Assembly: GCA_015039315.1 (NCBI GenBank)
Contig: WIDE01000042.1
Coordinates: 99,675 to 163,674 of the forward strand
Origin: Clavulina sp. PMI_390
Lineage: Eukaryota; Basidiomycota; Agaricomycetes; Cantharellales; Hydnaceae
Length of the DNA: 64,000 nt
Direction: 5' to 3'
The notes under the pieces are model-generated. The model worked only from the letters and a program-made list of their open reading frames with translations. It was not told the origin of the DNA and did no database searches. Shown in pieces: positions 33,823 through 43,908 of the stretch. A program made the position numbers and the translations under genes. The stretch's first letter is position 1, and the number at the start of each line of letters is the position of its first letter.

Positions 33823-36800
33823 ATGGATCCTCAGGGTCGCCACGTTACTCACCCTTGCCTTCGTGAGTCGCCAGCACAAATCGATTTCGAGCGAGCGCCC
33901 ATGACTGACCGTACAACCTATTCCTGGTAGACATCAAAAGCGCCCATGGTCAGAGCTGCCTCATTCTAGATTTGGCTACATTTTAGCAGCCCAACTGACG
34001 ATAACGATGGGCTATTGGCTTTCCTGCACGTTTACAACCCTCTATAGAAGCGCATGTTCTGTTTGAAGCCGTCCGACTGGGCCATCTCCCAATGATACGC
34101 CGGCGGCTGTCTGGTGGCGAGCGCGCGCAGCTGCGCTCTGGCGATGTCTTTGTCTGGGAGGAGGCTGCCCACAAGGGCGGCCTGGAGCGCTGGACCGACG
34201 GGCGAAAGTGGTAAGTGGGCTAGCCAGGCTCATTCTTGCGTCATTTTTTCCCTTCTACTTCCCAGTGGCTCGTTCTGTCGACGCTATGGCGGCGTCTTGG
34301 CGAAACGGTGTCCCCCCGACTGGCACGCGGGGTTGTGGGTGCTTGCACACACACGATCATTCTGCGCATTACCTCCCGACGCTCTCGCCTATTCCTTCTT
34401 CCTCTTCTTTCTTTTTTTCTCTCATCCTATCTTATCCTATCATAAACTTCATCCGTGCCGCCGTTGATGTGTGGCTGTTTGACGTGCCATTGGCTAATCC
34501 TTCTCCGTTCATCCCGCCGCTCTCCCATCTTGGATGCCATCAACTCACAGGTCCGCCTCGCGCATGCGGGAACCATTCTTGTTCTATGAGGAGAAGGTTG
34601 CACGGAAAGGGTAAGCTTACTTGCTCTCTCTCTCTCACTATGATTATTACTATTATGATATGTCGGTCGCTAACTGAGTTTCCCCGATTCGGCCCCTTTC
34701 ATCGCATTCCCCCCACTCACCCACCCGCTCTTCGTGTGCAACTCGCGCGTCATGTCATGCACGCCTGGATCGCCTTTGTCTGATTCGTTTACCCATCTGG
34801 TCATGCTCTCTTGCCGTGCCTCGCTGTTCCTCTTCCGCCGACCATCCGTCTGGTTGTTCCGGGCATTCCACCATGTGTGCCTTGTTTTGACATTCTTTCT
34901 CGGCATTTCTCACGGACTCCATTGGATCGATCGCCGTTGTCTGAACGACAAAAACTAACTGGACGACCTGACAATCGCATCGCCATGGCTGCCATTCTGT
35001 CGCTCGCCGTCCTGCTCCGAATCTGTGATACATTTTTCCCTGTGATCTGCGCAACGGATTCAAAAACTTGGTGCCGGAACCCCGAACAACCACGTTTACA
35101 ACTTTGTTTTGCTCCACTATTCTTTTGCCTCGCCCTCGACAACGCCGCGGGTCCCAACATTACCCAAATGATGCTCCACTGCTCGTCTCCCTCTTGGGTG
35201 CCTTGCCATTCATTCCATCTCTCTCTGCCATTCATCCCATGGCGACGCGCTCGGATCCCCCTTAACCCTCCTACTCTCTCACTCACCCATCTGATGCATC
35301 TCATCTCACATGCGCGGTGCATCGATGGCGGCTGCTGCTCTTTGCTATTCGCATCTCTTCTATCATCATGATTGATTGCTTCGGCTGACGGGTTCTAGAC
35401 CTTACGACTACAACTCAACATCGCCGCTACCCTCACCGGGTATTCCCGGTGTGCCCCCGCCCATCTCGCCTTATCACACGCACCCATCGTCTTCGCCAAG
35501 CTCACCAGGCGGTGGCGGGTACTATCCCTATCCTTCTCAACAAACTCCAAGTTCCGAGCCGGGTATGATGGGCGGAATCAATGTAAATGGCTCCATGGCC
35601 ATGGGCGTGGGCCTCACGAAGCAAACATATTCGGCATGGGTAACTTTCCCGAATCCCGACGGCAGCATGCCGACGGGTGATGCGGCGCTGGTTGGGCGCA
35701 AGAAGTGGCATATGACGGTACGCGTGCACGGTTCTTTCTATCGAAGCTCTCTTTGTCGTCAACGTCCCCTGATCACAATCATTATTGGGCTTGGCACCCC
35801 TGCCGTATAGGCATACTTCTCCCCAGCATCATTTGCTTCGCTCCCCGGTGTCTCAGAAGACAGCCTCCTGCGCACGATCCGTGTGCCTACGAATATGTAC
35901 GAGACTGGCAAGGGTCTCATGCGCAAAGCCCCCTCCAAGAACACCTCATCTGGTTCAGTGGGGGGTTCCGGTGCGTCCCCACCCCCGCCTGCGCAGATGC
36001 TTTATGGCGGGGCTGGTCCCGGCCCCAATGCTGGTCAGAACCCCACTGGAACGTACAGAAATGGGTGGCACTATCCCCCTCAGCAGCAACAGCAACAGTA
36101 CCATGACTCGTATGGGTACTCGTCAAGCCGCTCACACTCTTATGGTGGAGCTCCCGAAGGGCGATATGAGCGCGATGATGACTCGATGAGCGTCGATGGT
36201 GGTGCTAATATGGGGCATGGTGGCGGTGATGTCTACTGGAGCGAGCGCAAGCGGGCAACCTCGCTTTCCGCGTCCTCGGCCTCGGTCGATTCATACGCCT
36301 ACCCTCCAGCTAACGCTGGCCAGCAGCGCCCACCAATGTATGGCCACCAGCAGCACGCCAGCTACTCGACCTCATCATCATCTCAGCAGCAGGGTTCTTA
36401 CCCCTCGTCTTATCCCTATCCCGCTTCTGTCCCCGCGCATCCGCAATCGCAATATCAAGACAGCTACTTTGCGCCTTCCCATCGTGGGTACGACTCTCAC
36501 TCTACTGGTGCTGGCCACCACCACCATCGCGCCTCTCCTACGTCAGGCTCTGATGGAAGGACGGACTACGATGAAGGCACTACTGGCCCTGATGCGTATG
36601 ATCGCGAATCGACTAGCTCTATGTCGATGGCTTCCCCTCCTCCGCCACCGCATCCTTCCATGCACTATCGCTCTGCTGGCGGTGCAGCGTCGGCCATGAA
36701 CCCGAGGGGCCCGTCGTACAATGCCCCGTTGGCGGCGTCTCGGCCGTCCGGACAATCTCCCGCCTCTGCCGCGGCTCCGAACCAAGGAGGTCGAACAGCC

Positions 36801-37583
36801 ATGAGCATGTCTCTCACACTCCCGCCTCCCCCATCGCTGTTCGCCGTGCCAGCATCGAGAAGCAACCCTGGCACTCCCGATGGCGGCGCGGTCCCGGCGC
36901 ATTCGTCTTCTTCTTCTTACCCTCATCATTACTCTTCGCATCACGCTTCGTATCCGCAGCAACAGCACTCGTCGTCGTCGCAATATCACACTCACTCCCA
37001 CTCGCATTCGTCTTCGCACAGCAGCCACCATCAGCACGCCCCATCGGTGTCTACCATCGCTTCTTCCGCTATCCTTACCCCGCCGATTAGCGCGAACTCG
37101 CAGAATGGCTTCTTCCCACCCATCGCTTCCCCTTCGTCCCGCACGTCGCTCGATCGTGAGCGTGGCGCGGATCGCGAGAGTATGCGAGACCGCGAAAGAG
37201 GGGACAAGTACTCTCCCTATGCGCGCCCATCCACCAACGGCAGCAACAACGGCGCCAGCGGAGGCGCGTACTACACCCCCAGCTCGATGCGCACCGCCAC
37301 GTCCTCGTCTTCTGCATCCTCGGCCCCAACGCAGTCGTCGCACGCTGCATCGAACATGGGTGCTATGCGCTCACCCAGTGGAGAGGGCATGCAGGAGTAT
37401 TTCCCCTTGGTCCCCGCGCGTCCGACGTCATCGTCCTCCCAACAAGGATCTGGTACGGCCAGTGCTGCTGCCAGCGGAAACAAAGATGCTTACCCGTCCC
37501 CTCCTCCAGAATCTGGCGCGAGCGGTCCGGGTAGGAGCAAGGAGGACCAAAAGGTCATCGCTGGGTTCCGTGTCACCTTGTGA
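33823..37583 (+). CDS. WOPR-domain (Gti1/Pac2 family) transcription factor, 790 aa
   Basis: Relatives (Wor1, Ryp1, Gti1, Pac2, Sge1) are fungal DNA-binding regulators of morphology, nutrition and host interaction. Exons 33823-33862, 33931-33948, 34048-34210, 34551-34610, 35399-35717 and 35811-37583 sum to 2373 nt, exactly 791 codons. The first WOPR half is visible: HEAHVLFEAVRLGHLPMI, RAQLRSGDVFVWEE, GLERWTDGRKW and SASRMREPFLFYEE. After a Pro/Ser-rich linker comes the second half: LTKQTYSAWVTFPNPDG, GRKKWHMTAYFSP, LLRTIRVPTNMYETGKGL. The last 550 residues are low-complexity, rich in Ser, Gln, His, Tyr, Pro and Gly. Introns 3 and 4 (340 and 788 nt) are unusually long and both cut the first WOPR half. 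A 5.1-kb gene-poor region lies upstream. Confidence 0.93.
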
Positions 37584-38321
37584 TTTCGAGGCCCCCTCTC
37601 TCTCTTTCTGAATTGTCTTGGGTTGTTTTTGGGGATCTAATCGTCTTGTGTGTTTTCATCCTTTTCGTTCGCTATGTTTCAATTTTGGGGGAGGCGTGAC
37701 CCACAGATCGCCCATCATCCCGCACTATATTTCCAGTTTTGGTGTCGCATGCTCTCACTTATTCTTCATACGCACACGCCACATCGTGTGCAAACACTCC
37801 ATGCTCTCTCTATCTCTCTCTGCATTCTTATTTTGGGCTTGATTTTGGGGTTGTGAGTTGTGAACCCGCCGCCGAGGGCGACAATCAATCGACGGGGTCG
37901 ACGGACATTTATTTGCTGAAGACTAATTAGTACTGCAATTTGTTTCGTTTTTTTCTCTCTCCTCTCTCCCAAGCTCTCTCTCTCTCTGTAGCCATTCTCT
38001 ATGCAGCAACTCTCAGACCACGGACTCGTCCATCTTCGTTTTTTCCTATCAAGAGTTACTGTAACTATAGCCCTTTCTCCTCCTCAGAATACTGGCTCCT
38101 TACATTAGGTACTTAGTTTTGACTCGCGGAGCCCCAACGGCTTTGCATAATGCAACAACATTGTCTCTTTTTGTTGTCATGTTGCTTTCCAACATTCGTC
38201 AATCTCGCCACAACCATTCTGGGCCAGGTCACATATGTGACACGAGTTGAGTAACCACCAATAACGCTTTATTCGTGCTCCAAGATTTAGTCCGCTTACG
38301 CCTCAGAACACCCTCAAAACC
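37584..38321. other. 3' flank of the WOPR gene and promoter of the next F-box gene
   Basis: About 740 nt, T-rich, with a CT repeat at about 37974-37987. The last 100 nt carry the perfect palindrome at 38228-38241. No gene seen. Confidence 0.55.
38228..38241 (+). promoter_or_regulatory. Perfect palindrome upstream of F-box copy 3
   Basis: GTCACATATGTGAC is a perfect 14-nt palindrome, 81 nt before the end of the start-codon AT. Variants stand before most other members of the F-box subfamily. A role as a transcription-factor site is inferred. Confidence 0.45.
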
Positions 38322-39666
38322 ATGTAAGTTGCTGGATTCAGTCATCAATCAATATTGGCCTCACGATTGATCAAGGTGTACAAGTCTTATCTGTTGTCTG
38401 CCGAATGAACTCCTTGCAGAAATCTTCCAACGTTGCATGTGCAAATTCGAGTATCCCTTCGGAACAACACATTTCCCAAAACTAAAACAGCTATTAGAAA
38501 TCCTTCTTCCCATAACCGCTACCTGTTCTCGCTGGCGAAGGGTGGCAACATCCACGGCTAAGTTGTGGACTTCGCTGGTCGTCAGCCCAAAAAAACACTT
38601 CGAGATTGAAAGTTCCATGATTGAGACGTTCCTAGAACGCTCTTCGAAGGCGCCCCTCAATTTTTATCTCGCTGGAGCCGGTGATTTTGTGTCTGATTGG
38701 CATCCTGACTTCCTCCAGCTCTATGCCCTTGTTGTACCCCACCTACAACGCTGCTCCCTCCTCTCTTGTCATTATATACAAGAAGATCTGATAGCCGAAA
38801 TCTTTCCTCTTCCGTTGATGCCAGAACTACGTGCGATTATCGTCTTTGGTCAAACTCCCAACCTCTCTCCCATCACATTGTTTGCGCATCCAGCTTCATA
38901 CCTTCATTTGAAGGTGGCAAGAATCATTGGTGTCCCCGTCACCCCATTTCCCGAAAGCTCCATCAATCAACTCTTAATAGCACGAAATAGCACTGCCGAA
39001 GGCTGGGTACTACCGTTGATCATATCTTCATCACATATTACTTCCCTCAAACTAATGACCAGAAACACGCTCAGTGGTAGTATCCCTTCCACGCGTATCT
39101 CCCTCCCTCGCCTTACTTACATCTGGCAGCGGGGGCCAAGTGTTGGTATCTTCCTTGATACACCGTCATTGGACAAGCTTCACTGGGTGCGCATGGAGCT
39201 GCGGTCTCGGAATGAGCGCGTCTCATTCCCTTCCTTGACCAAGCTCCACTTGAATCGTCCCCGCCTTGTATACTTGCGCAAGTCTAAAACGCAAAACTTT
39301 CATTTCCCTATGTTGCGTTCTCTGGTCCTACAGGATGCCAACGAGGCAGCTGTCATCCTTCGAGCAATACTGCTACCTCGGCAGTCAAGTGAAACGCCCG
39401 CGCCCCTGGCGAGTGTAGAGGCCAAACAAGAGGCGCTCATGCTTCCATCTCCGAACCTGCAATTGATCACGTTAGAGCATTCAGGAGAGGAAGATATTGA
39501 GGAGGATTTTGAAGCGCTTCACCTTTGTTTGAAGGAACTTTTGGAGCGATATCAGCATTTGAATATAGAATATGCTGGATTAGAGGCTACGGAGGATGAG
39601 GACGTATGGGACCGGCTAGAGCTGCTCTTTCCTGCACGAGTTGCTGTCAGACGAGCGAGAGTGTAG
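38322..39666 (+). CDS. F-box protein of the split-start cluster subfamily, copy 3 (430 aa)
   Basis: The start codon is split by an intron: AT at 38322-38323, intron 38324-38375 (52 nt, GTAAGT...AAG), G at 38376. The spliced coding length is 1293 nt, a whole number of codons. The product begins M-CTSLICCLPNELLAEIF, followed by CSRWRRVATSTAKLWTSL. The leucine-rich C-terminal region follows the subfamily order (FPLPLMPELRAII, FAHPASYLHLKVAR, SSINQLLIARN, ISLPRLTYIWQRG, FPSLTKLHLNRPR) and ends WDRLELLFPARVAVRRARV. It is closest to the copy at 41163-42487, suggesting a recent duplication. It is a putative SCF substrate receptor and no frame damage is visible. Confidence 0.88.
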
Positions 39667-39935
39667 TCAGAAATTCGGCAGGGGCGTCTATATTCACTAA
39701 TAATCTATCATGATCATCCTGGTAGGATCTAATATGCGCCATAAACTCGGGGAGTTGAATCGCGTCGGCGATAGGTGCCAGTGTGGGGGAGATGAGACGT
39801 GTACAAAAGTGATGAGCCGCGCGTGTAGGCACTGATCCGCTCTGTCTAAAGTTCGCGAGGTAGCTGTGACGAAAGCCGTCGTGCGCTTGTCCGACCGTTG
39901 GTCCAGCCCTCACCACTTGGGCTGGGACCTGACCA

Positions 39936-39948
39936 GTCACCTTGTGGC
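39936..39948 (+). promoter_or_regulatory. GTCAC...GTGGC element before an F-box relic
   Basis: GTCACCTTGTGGC, one base away from the element at 42645-42657, and at a similar distance (63-75 nt) from the relic start. Its retention shows that the duplicated unit included the promoter. Confidence 0.35.
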
Positions 39949-40010
39949 GAGCGTAGTAATGTTACCCTTAGTACACCATGGACTCTGAACCACACTATTA
40001 CTCAGCAACT

Positions 40011-40155
40011 ATGTAGGTTACTGAGCTCAATCCGTACAAGCTCTTTGTAGAGATCTTTCTGCATCGCACGCGCACTTCTGAACACCCTATCCAAGCACAT
40101 CGCTTCTGTAAACGACGCAAACTGCTGAGAATTCCCATTTCATTGATTGAGAGAG
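40011..40155 (+). pseudogene. Relic of an F-box gene 5' end
   Basis: The start AT and donor survive as ATGTAGGTTACTGAGC (GTAAGT changed to GTAGGT). After a shortened intron, the frame LFVEIFLHRTRTSEHPI then HRFCKRRKLLRIP is a clear match to the start of the intact copy at 43909 (LLAEIFLHR..., FLRRYQLLSLL). Similarity stops at about 40150 in a GA repeat. The F-box leader is partly deleted and nothing of the rest remains, so this is a dead fragment. Confidence 0.65.
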
Positions 40156-40163
40156 AGAGAGAG
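40147..40163. repeat. Short GA microsatellite
   Basis: A run of GA dinucleotides at the point where the F-box relic loses similarity to the intact copies. Confidence 0.7.
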
Positions 40164-40476
40164 GGAATCCACTTTTATTGTGACATCAGGCCGCCTATGT
40201 CGCTACACCCTATTAGTAACGTACATCTATGCGGTCTATCCTTAAGTGACGCAGGATTGATCGGGAGGGGGAGATGTAGGAGTATTATGATGTGAGCTAT
40301 GCCGCGTTATGAAATTTGATGGGAGGGCGGCTATCATCGTCGGAGTGGCGGCGTGTCCAGGAAGGATGGTGAGTTTGTCGGCTGTCCTGGGTATAAAGTA
40401 GAAAAGTAGCAGAGTGGCGAAGGGCCCGGGGGGCATAGTAAGTCCTAAAAGGCGTAGGGCATAGAGTGATTAGTAT

Positions 40477-40920
40477 TTAGGAAAGAGAGTCAGCATTTTT
40501 ATAAAACAAAAGGTAGGGTAGAGAGAGGCATGGGGTAGGAAAGGCGATAAGTCTCAGTTGTCGAGGCGCGAATATAGGTGGAAGCGTAGGGAGGAGAGTA
40601 TGAATTTTGATGAGGTTTGGGCGACAGTTCTTACTATTAGGGAGTTTGCGGACAGTGATGTCACCCGCGTCGAGGCGTAGGATGTGTCGTTCCATTTCGA
40701 AGCGGATACATAACATGAGGTAGTGTTTCACCGTTTCGGGTACCCTGCCGCTGCGGCAGCGGACGCATAGGAGCGATTTCACTGATTGGATATTTGGGAG
40801 GACTATATGAATGCCCCATGTGACGTACGGAGCTGGGTGGCGATTCCGGCTTGCTCGCGGGTGGATGAGAATGTAGGATGCGATGTGAGGTTTCGGGGCG
40901 CCTCTGTCGACTCAATCACG
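40477..40920 (-). mobile_element. Decayed 3' fragment of a non-LTR retrotransposon (LINE)
   Basis: Minus-strand translation gives TREQAGIATQLRTSHGAFI, then after a frame break LLCVRCRSGRVPETVKHYLM and LCIRFEMERHILR. The order 'QLRT.H', then a Cys-x2-Cys pair, then 'ETVKHYL..C' is the typical end of fungal LINE polyproteins, after reverse transcriptase and RNase H, with a zinc-knuckle-like motif. At least one frameshift or stop breaks it and no reverse transcriptase core is seen nearby, so it is a dead 5'-truncated piece. It lies between an F-box relic and an intact F-box gene. Confidence 0.7.
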
Positions 40921-41065
40921 AAACCTCTTACCGCGGGCAGTGGCTGTCCAACGTCCTGACCGAGGCACTACCGTTTTCTATGAGAATGAGCCCCGACGGC
41001 CGCCACAGAGGAGGGAAGAGGGCGGGCGAGATGATGGAGGGGTATTCATGAATTGATTGGGCTGA

Positions 41066-41077
41066 GTCACACGTGAC
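41066..41077 (+). promoter_or_regulatory. Palindromic GTCACACGTGAC element upstream of F-box copy 4
   Basis: An almost perfect palindrome containing the E-box CACGTG, 86-97 nt before the split start codon. A second inverted repeat, AACGCT-CGA-AGCGTT, follows at 41085-41099. Regulatory function is inferred. Confidence 0.4.
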
Positions 41078-41162
41078 ACAACACAACGCTCGAAGCGTTA
41101 CCACGACCAGTTGGTCACACCCAAGATAGTCCATTGATATTTCTCACAATACCCCAGAAACC

Positions 41163-42487
41163 ATGTAAGTTGCTAGGCCCCATCCTCTCCAGGCGAAACC
41201 TCTCATGAGCAACTGTAAACAAGGTGCACAAGTCCGATTTGTTGTCTGCCGGATGAACTGCTTAGCGAAATCTTTCAATATCGCGTGTGCGCATTCGAGT
41301 ACCCTCTTGCAGAAGGGCATTTCCCAAAACGAGATAAGCTGTTAGAGATCCTTTGCTCGATGACAACCAATTGTTCTCGCTGGCGAATGGTTGCAACTTC
41401 TACAGCCAAGTTGTGGTCCATGTTGGTTATCGACCCAATAAAAACCATCGATATCGAGAGGTCCATGGTTGAAACGTTCCTAGGACGCTCCTCGAACGCA
41501 CTCATCAAGGTTTATCTCTCTGGACCAGTTGATTGGGACTCTGAATGGCACCCGGGATTCCTCGAACTCTATGAGCTTGTCATGCCCCACTTACATCGGT
41601 GCTCAGTCTTCTCTTTTCATCGCATACAGGAGGATATCACCTCCCAAATATTCCCACTTCCGCTCATGCCGCAGTTGCATACAATTATGGTCTTCGGTCA
41701 GGCTCCCAAAATTCCCCCCATCACTTTGTTTGCGCATCCCACCTCATATCTTCAATTGAAGGCGGCTCAAATCATTGGTGTACCCATTACCACCTTCCTT
41801 GAAAACTCCATCAGTCAGCTCTTGATAGCACGCAACAGAACAACAAATACCTGGGTGCTGCCACTGATCGCGTCTTCGCCACACATTTCTTCCCTCAAAC
41901 TAATGAACAAAAACATGCTAGATGGTAGCATCCCGTCTACGCGCATTTCCCTGCCTCATCTCACCTATCTTTGGCAACGAGGAGAGAGTGTTAATGCCTT
42001 CCTTGACACCCCAGCATTAGACGAGCTTTACTGGGTTTGTATGATTTTGTGCTCTCGAAATGAATGTATTCACTTCCCTTCCATGACCAAGCTGCACTTG
42101 AGTCGTCCCCATTCTACATACTTGCGGAAGTCCAAGAGGCAAAACTTTCGTTTCCCCATGTTGCGTTCCCTTATCCTAGAGGATGCAAACAGTACAGCTG
42201 TCATCCTTCGAGCGATGCTGCTCCCTCAGCCGCCGGCTGAAATAGCCCCGGAAAGTGTGCAAGCCGACCAGGATGGGCGTGCGCTTCCATGCCCGCAGCT
42301 GCAATCGATCACATTGAAGAATGTGGGGGAGGAAGGTCTTGAAACGCTGCAGCTTGTGTTGAAGGAACTGTTGGAGTGCTATCAGCAGGTCAATATACAA
42401 CACCTTGAGTTGGAGGCCCCGAAGAATAGGGTTCTATGGGACGAACTAGAGCTGCTCTTTCCGGGGCGAATTGTTGGGGGGGAGTAG
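41163..42487 (+). CDS. F-box protein of the split-start cluster subfamily, copy 4 (421 aa)
   Basis: The start codon is split: AT at 41163-41164, intron 41165-41223 (59 nt), G at 41224. Coding length is 1266 nt, a whole number of codons. The product begins M-CTSPICCLPDELLSEIF and continues with CSRWRMVATSTAKLWSML. The C-terminal strands match copy 3 almost phrase by phrase (FPLPLMPQLHTIM, FAHPTSYLQLKAAQ, NSISQLLIARNRT, ISLPHLTYLWQRG, FPSMTKLHLSRPH). It ends LWDELELLFPGRIVGGE with the stop at 42485-42487. Copies 3 and 4 look like a recent pair, separated by the relic and the LINE fragment. No damage is visible. Confidence 0.88.
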
Positions 42488-42644
42488 CAGAGATTCACTC
42501 GGGGATAGCTACACTACCAATATTGTAATGATTGTGCCGCGAGAATCCGAGATGTGTCGTAGCTCGGAAGCTGATCTGCGTCGGTGATCAAAGCTAACGC
42601 GGGTAATATGCACCACATAGATGGCGAGATTTCATGAGTCTCCA

Positions 42645-42657
42645 GTCACCTTGTGAC
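42645..42657 (+). promoter_or_regulatory. GTCACCTTGTGAC element before the F-box pseudogene
   Basis: A palindrome with a central mismatch, 65-77 nt before the pseudogene start, in the same place as in intact copies. Confidence 0.35.
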
Positions 42658-42721
42658 AGGCGTTGGTGATGTTGCTCTAAGGCACGCTATCAACACAGAA
42701 CTGCATCATTACCCAGTGACC

Positions 42722-43708
42722 ATGTAAGCTACCGACCTGAATTTGCGCTATTCATGTGAAGTTCCTTCCTCATTGCCAGTGAAGGTGCACAAGTCTTATC
42801 TGTTACCTTACAAATGAACTCCTCGCAGAAGCATTTCGGCAATGCACGTGGAAATTCGAGTACCCTCTTCGAGCAGAGTATTTTCTTAAACAGTACAAAC
42901 TGCTGAAAATACTCCTTTTGGTGATATTCCCCCTTCCACGCATGTGACAACTACAGGCGATCGTAATCTTTGGCCAAGCCCACCAACGTGTCCCCCACCA
43001 GACTTTTCGCGAACCCAGCTTCAGCCCTTCACGTGAAGGAGGTGGCGATCATCGGTGTCTCAGTGACCAAATTTACCGAAAATCTCATCGACAACCTCCT
43101 AGTAGCACGGAATCATACATCAAATCGCTGGGTGCTACTGCCAGTCGAATCCCTACAACACATCACTATCCTTCGACTAATGAAACGAATACCTTTGGCG
43201 AAAACATTCCGCCCATGCGAATACTACTACCTGAGCTAGCATGTCTGTAGCAGTGATGCAAGAAGGTTGATGTCTTCCTTGATACACCAGCTTCGGGGGG
43301 ACCTCATAGGAAGCCAATGGGGCTGTGTTCTGAGAATGAGCTTGTTTCATTTCCGTCAGTATCTGAGCTCCACCTCGAGCCCCCGTCTCGATACCTTCTA
43401 GTGTGCCGAACACTTTTGTATCGGACCATGTCGAAGGCGCAGCTATTAACCTTCAAGCGATTATGCCCCTCCCGTGATTGAGAAGCAGAGCGCGATGCGC
43501 TTCCACTTCCGTGTGCAAAATTGGAATTGATAACTCTGAAGAGGACGGTGAGGGAAGGTTTATTACACATAAACAGGTGTTGAAGGAGCTGCTAGGGGAA
43601 TACAAGCATGCAAATGTAAAATACAGTGGTTCAGAAGTATTTCCGGAGGACATGGATTTCTGGGATGGGCTGAGATTGTTCTTTGCGGGGATGGTCCTTT
43701 CAACATAA
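42722..43708 (+). pseudogene. F-box pseudogene of the split-start subfamily
   Basis: The 5' end is well kept: AT at 42722-42723, intron 42724-42784, then GTGCACAAG and the frame CTSLICYLTNELLAEAF. After KLLKILLLVI about 100 codons are missing, and the frame resumes near FPLPRM, followed by a stop at about 42943. Further frameshifts and stops break the leucine-rich region, of which pieces such as SALHVKEVAIIGVSV and DNLLVARNHTSNRWVL survive. The last piece (VLKELLGEYKHANVKY, then FWDGLRLFFAGMV) is open to a stop at 43706-43708. It cannot make a normal product. Confidence 0.85.
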
Positions 43709-43908
43709 GCTAAAATACGGGGAAAGGTAGTGAGAGACTTATTCGCTTGTGTTTGCAATGATGGTTCGAAGTCAAGAGCATAGTATGTCCGCAAGAGGAG
43801 AAAAGTTGACAGTGTAACGAGAGTAACCAAGGTGTGCCCGTCACGCACATTAGCGCCGGGCCGTGAAAATTGAAAGGCGATCGACAACATCACTCAACAG
43901 CAAAAACC

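Noticed and set aside
34208..35371. Open frames of 120-190 codons between WOPR exons
   Set aside because: They lie in the two long introns. Flanking exons join in frame across them and the frames show no domain.
36543..37343. Arg-rich 266-codon frame on the minus strand within the WOPR gene
   Set aside because: It is a shadow of the low-complexity Ser/His/Pro coding exon on the plus strand.
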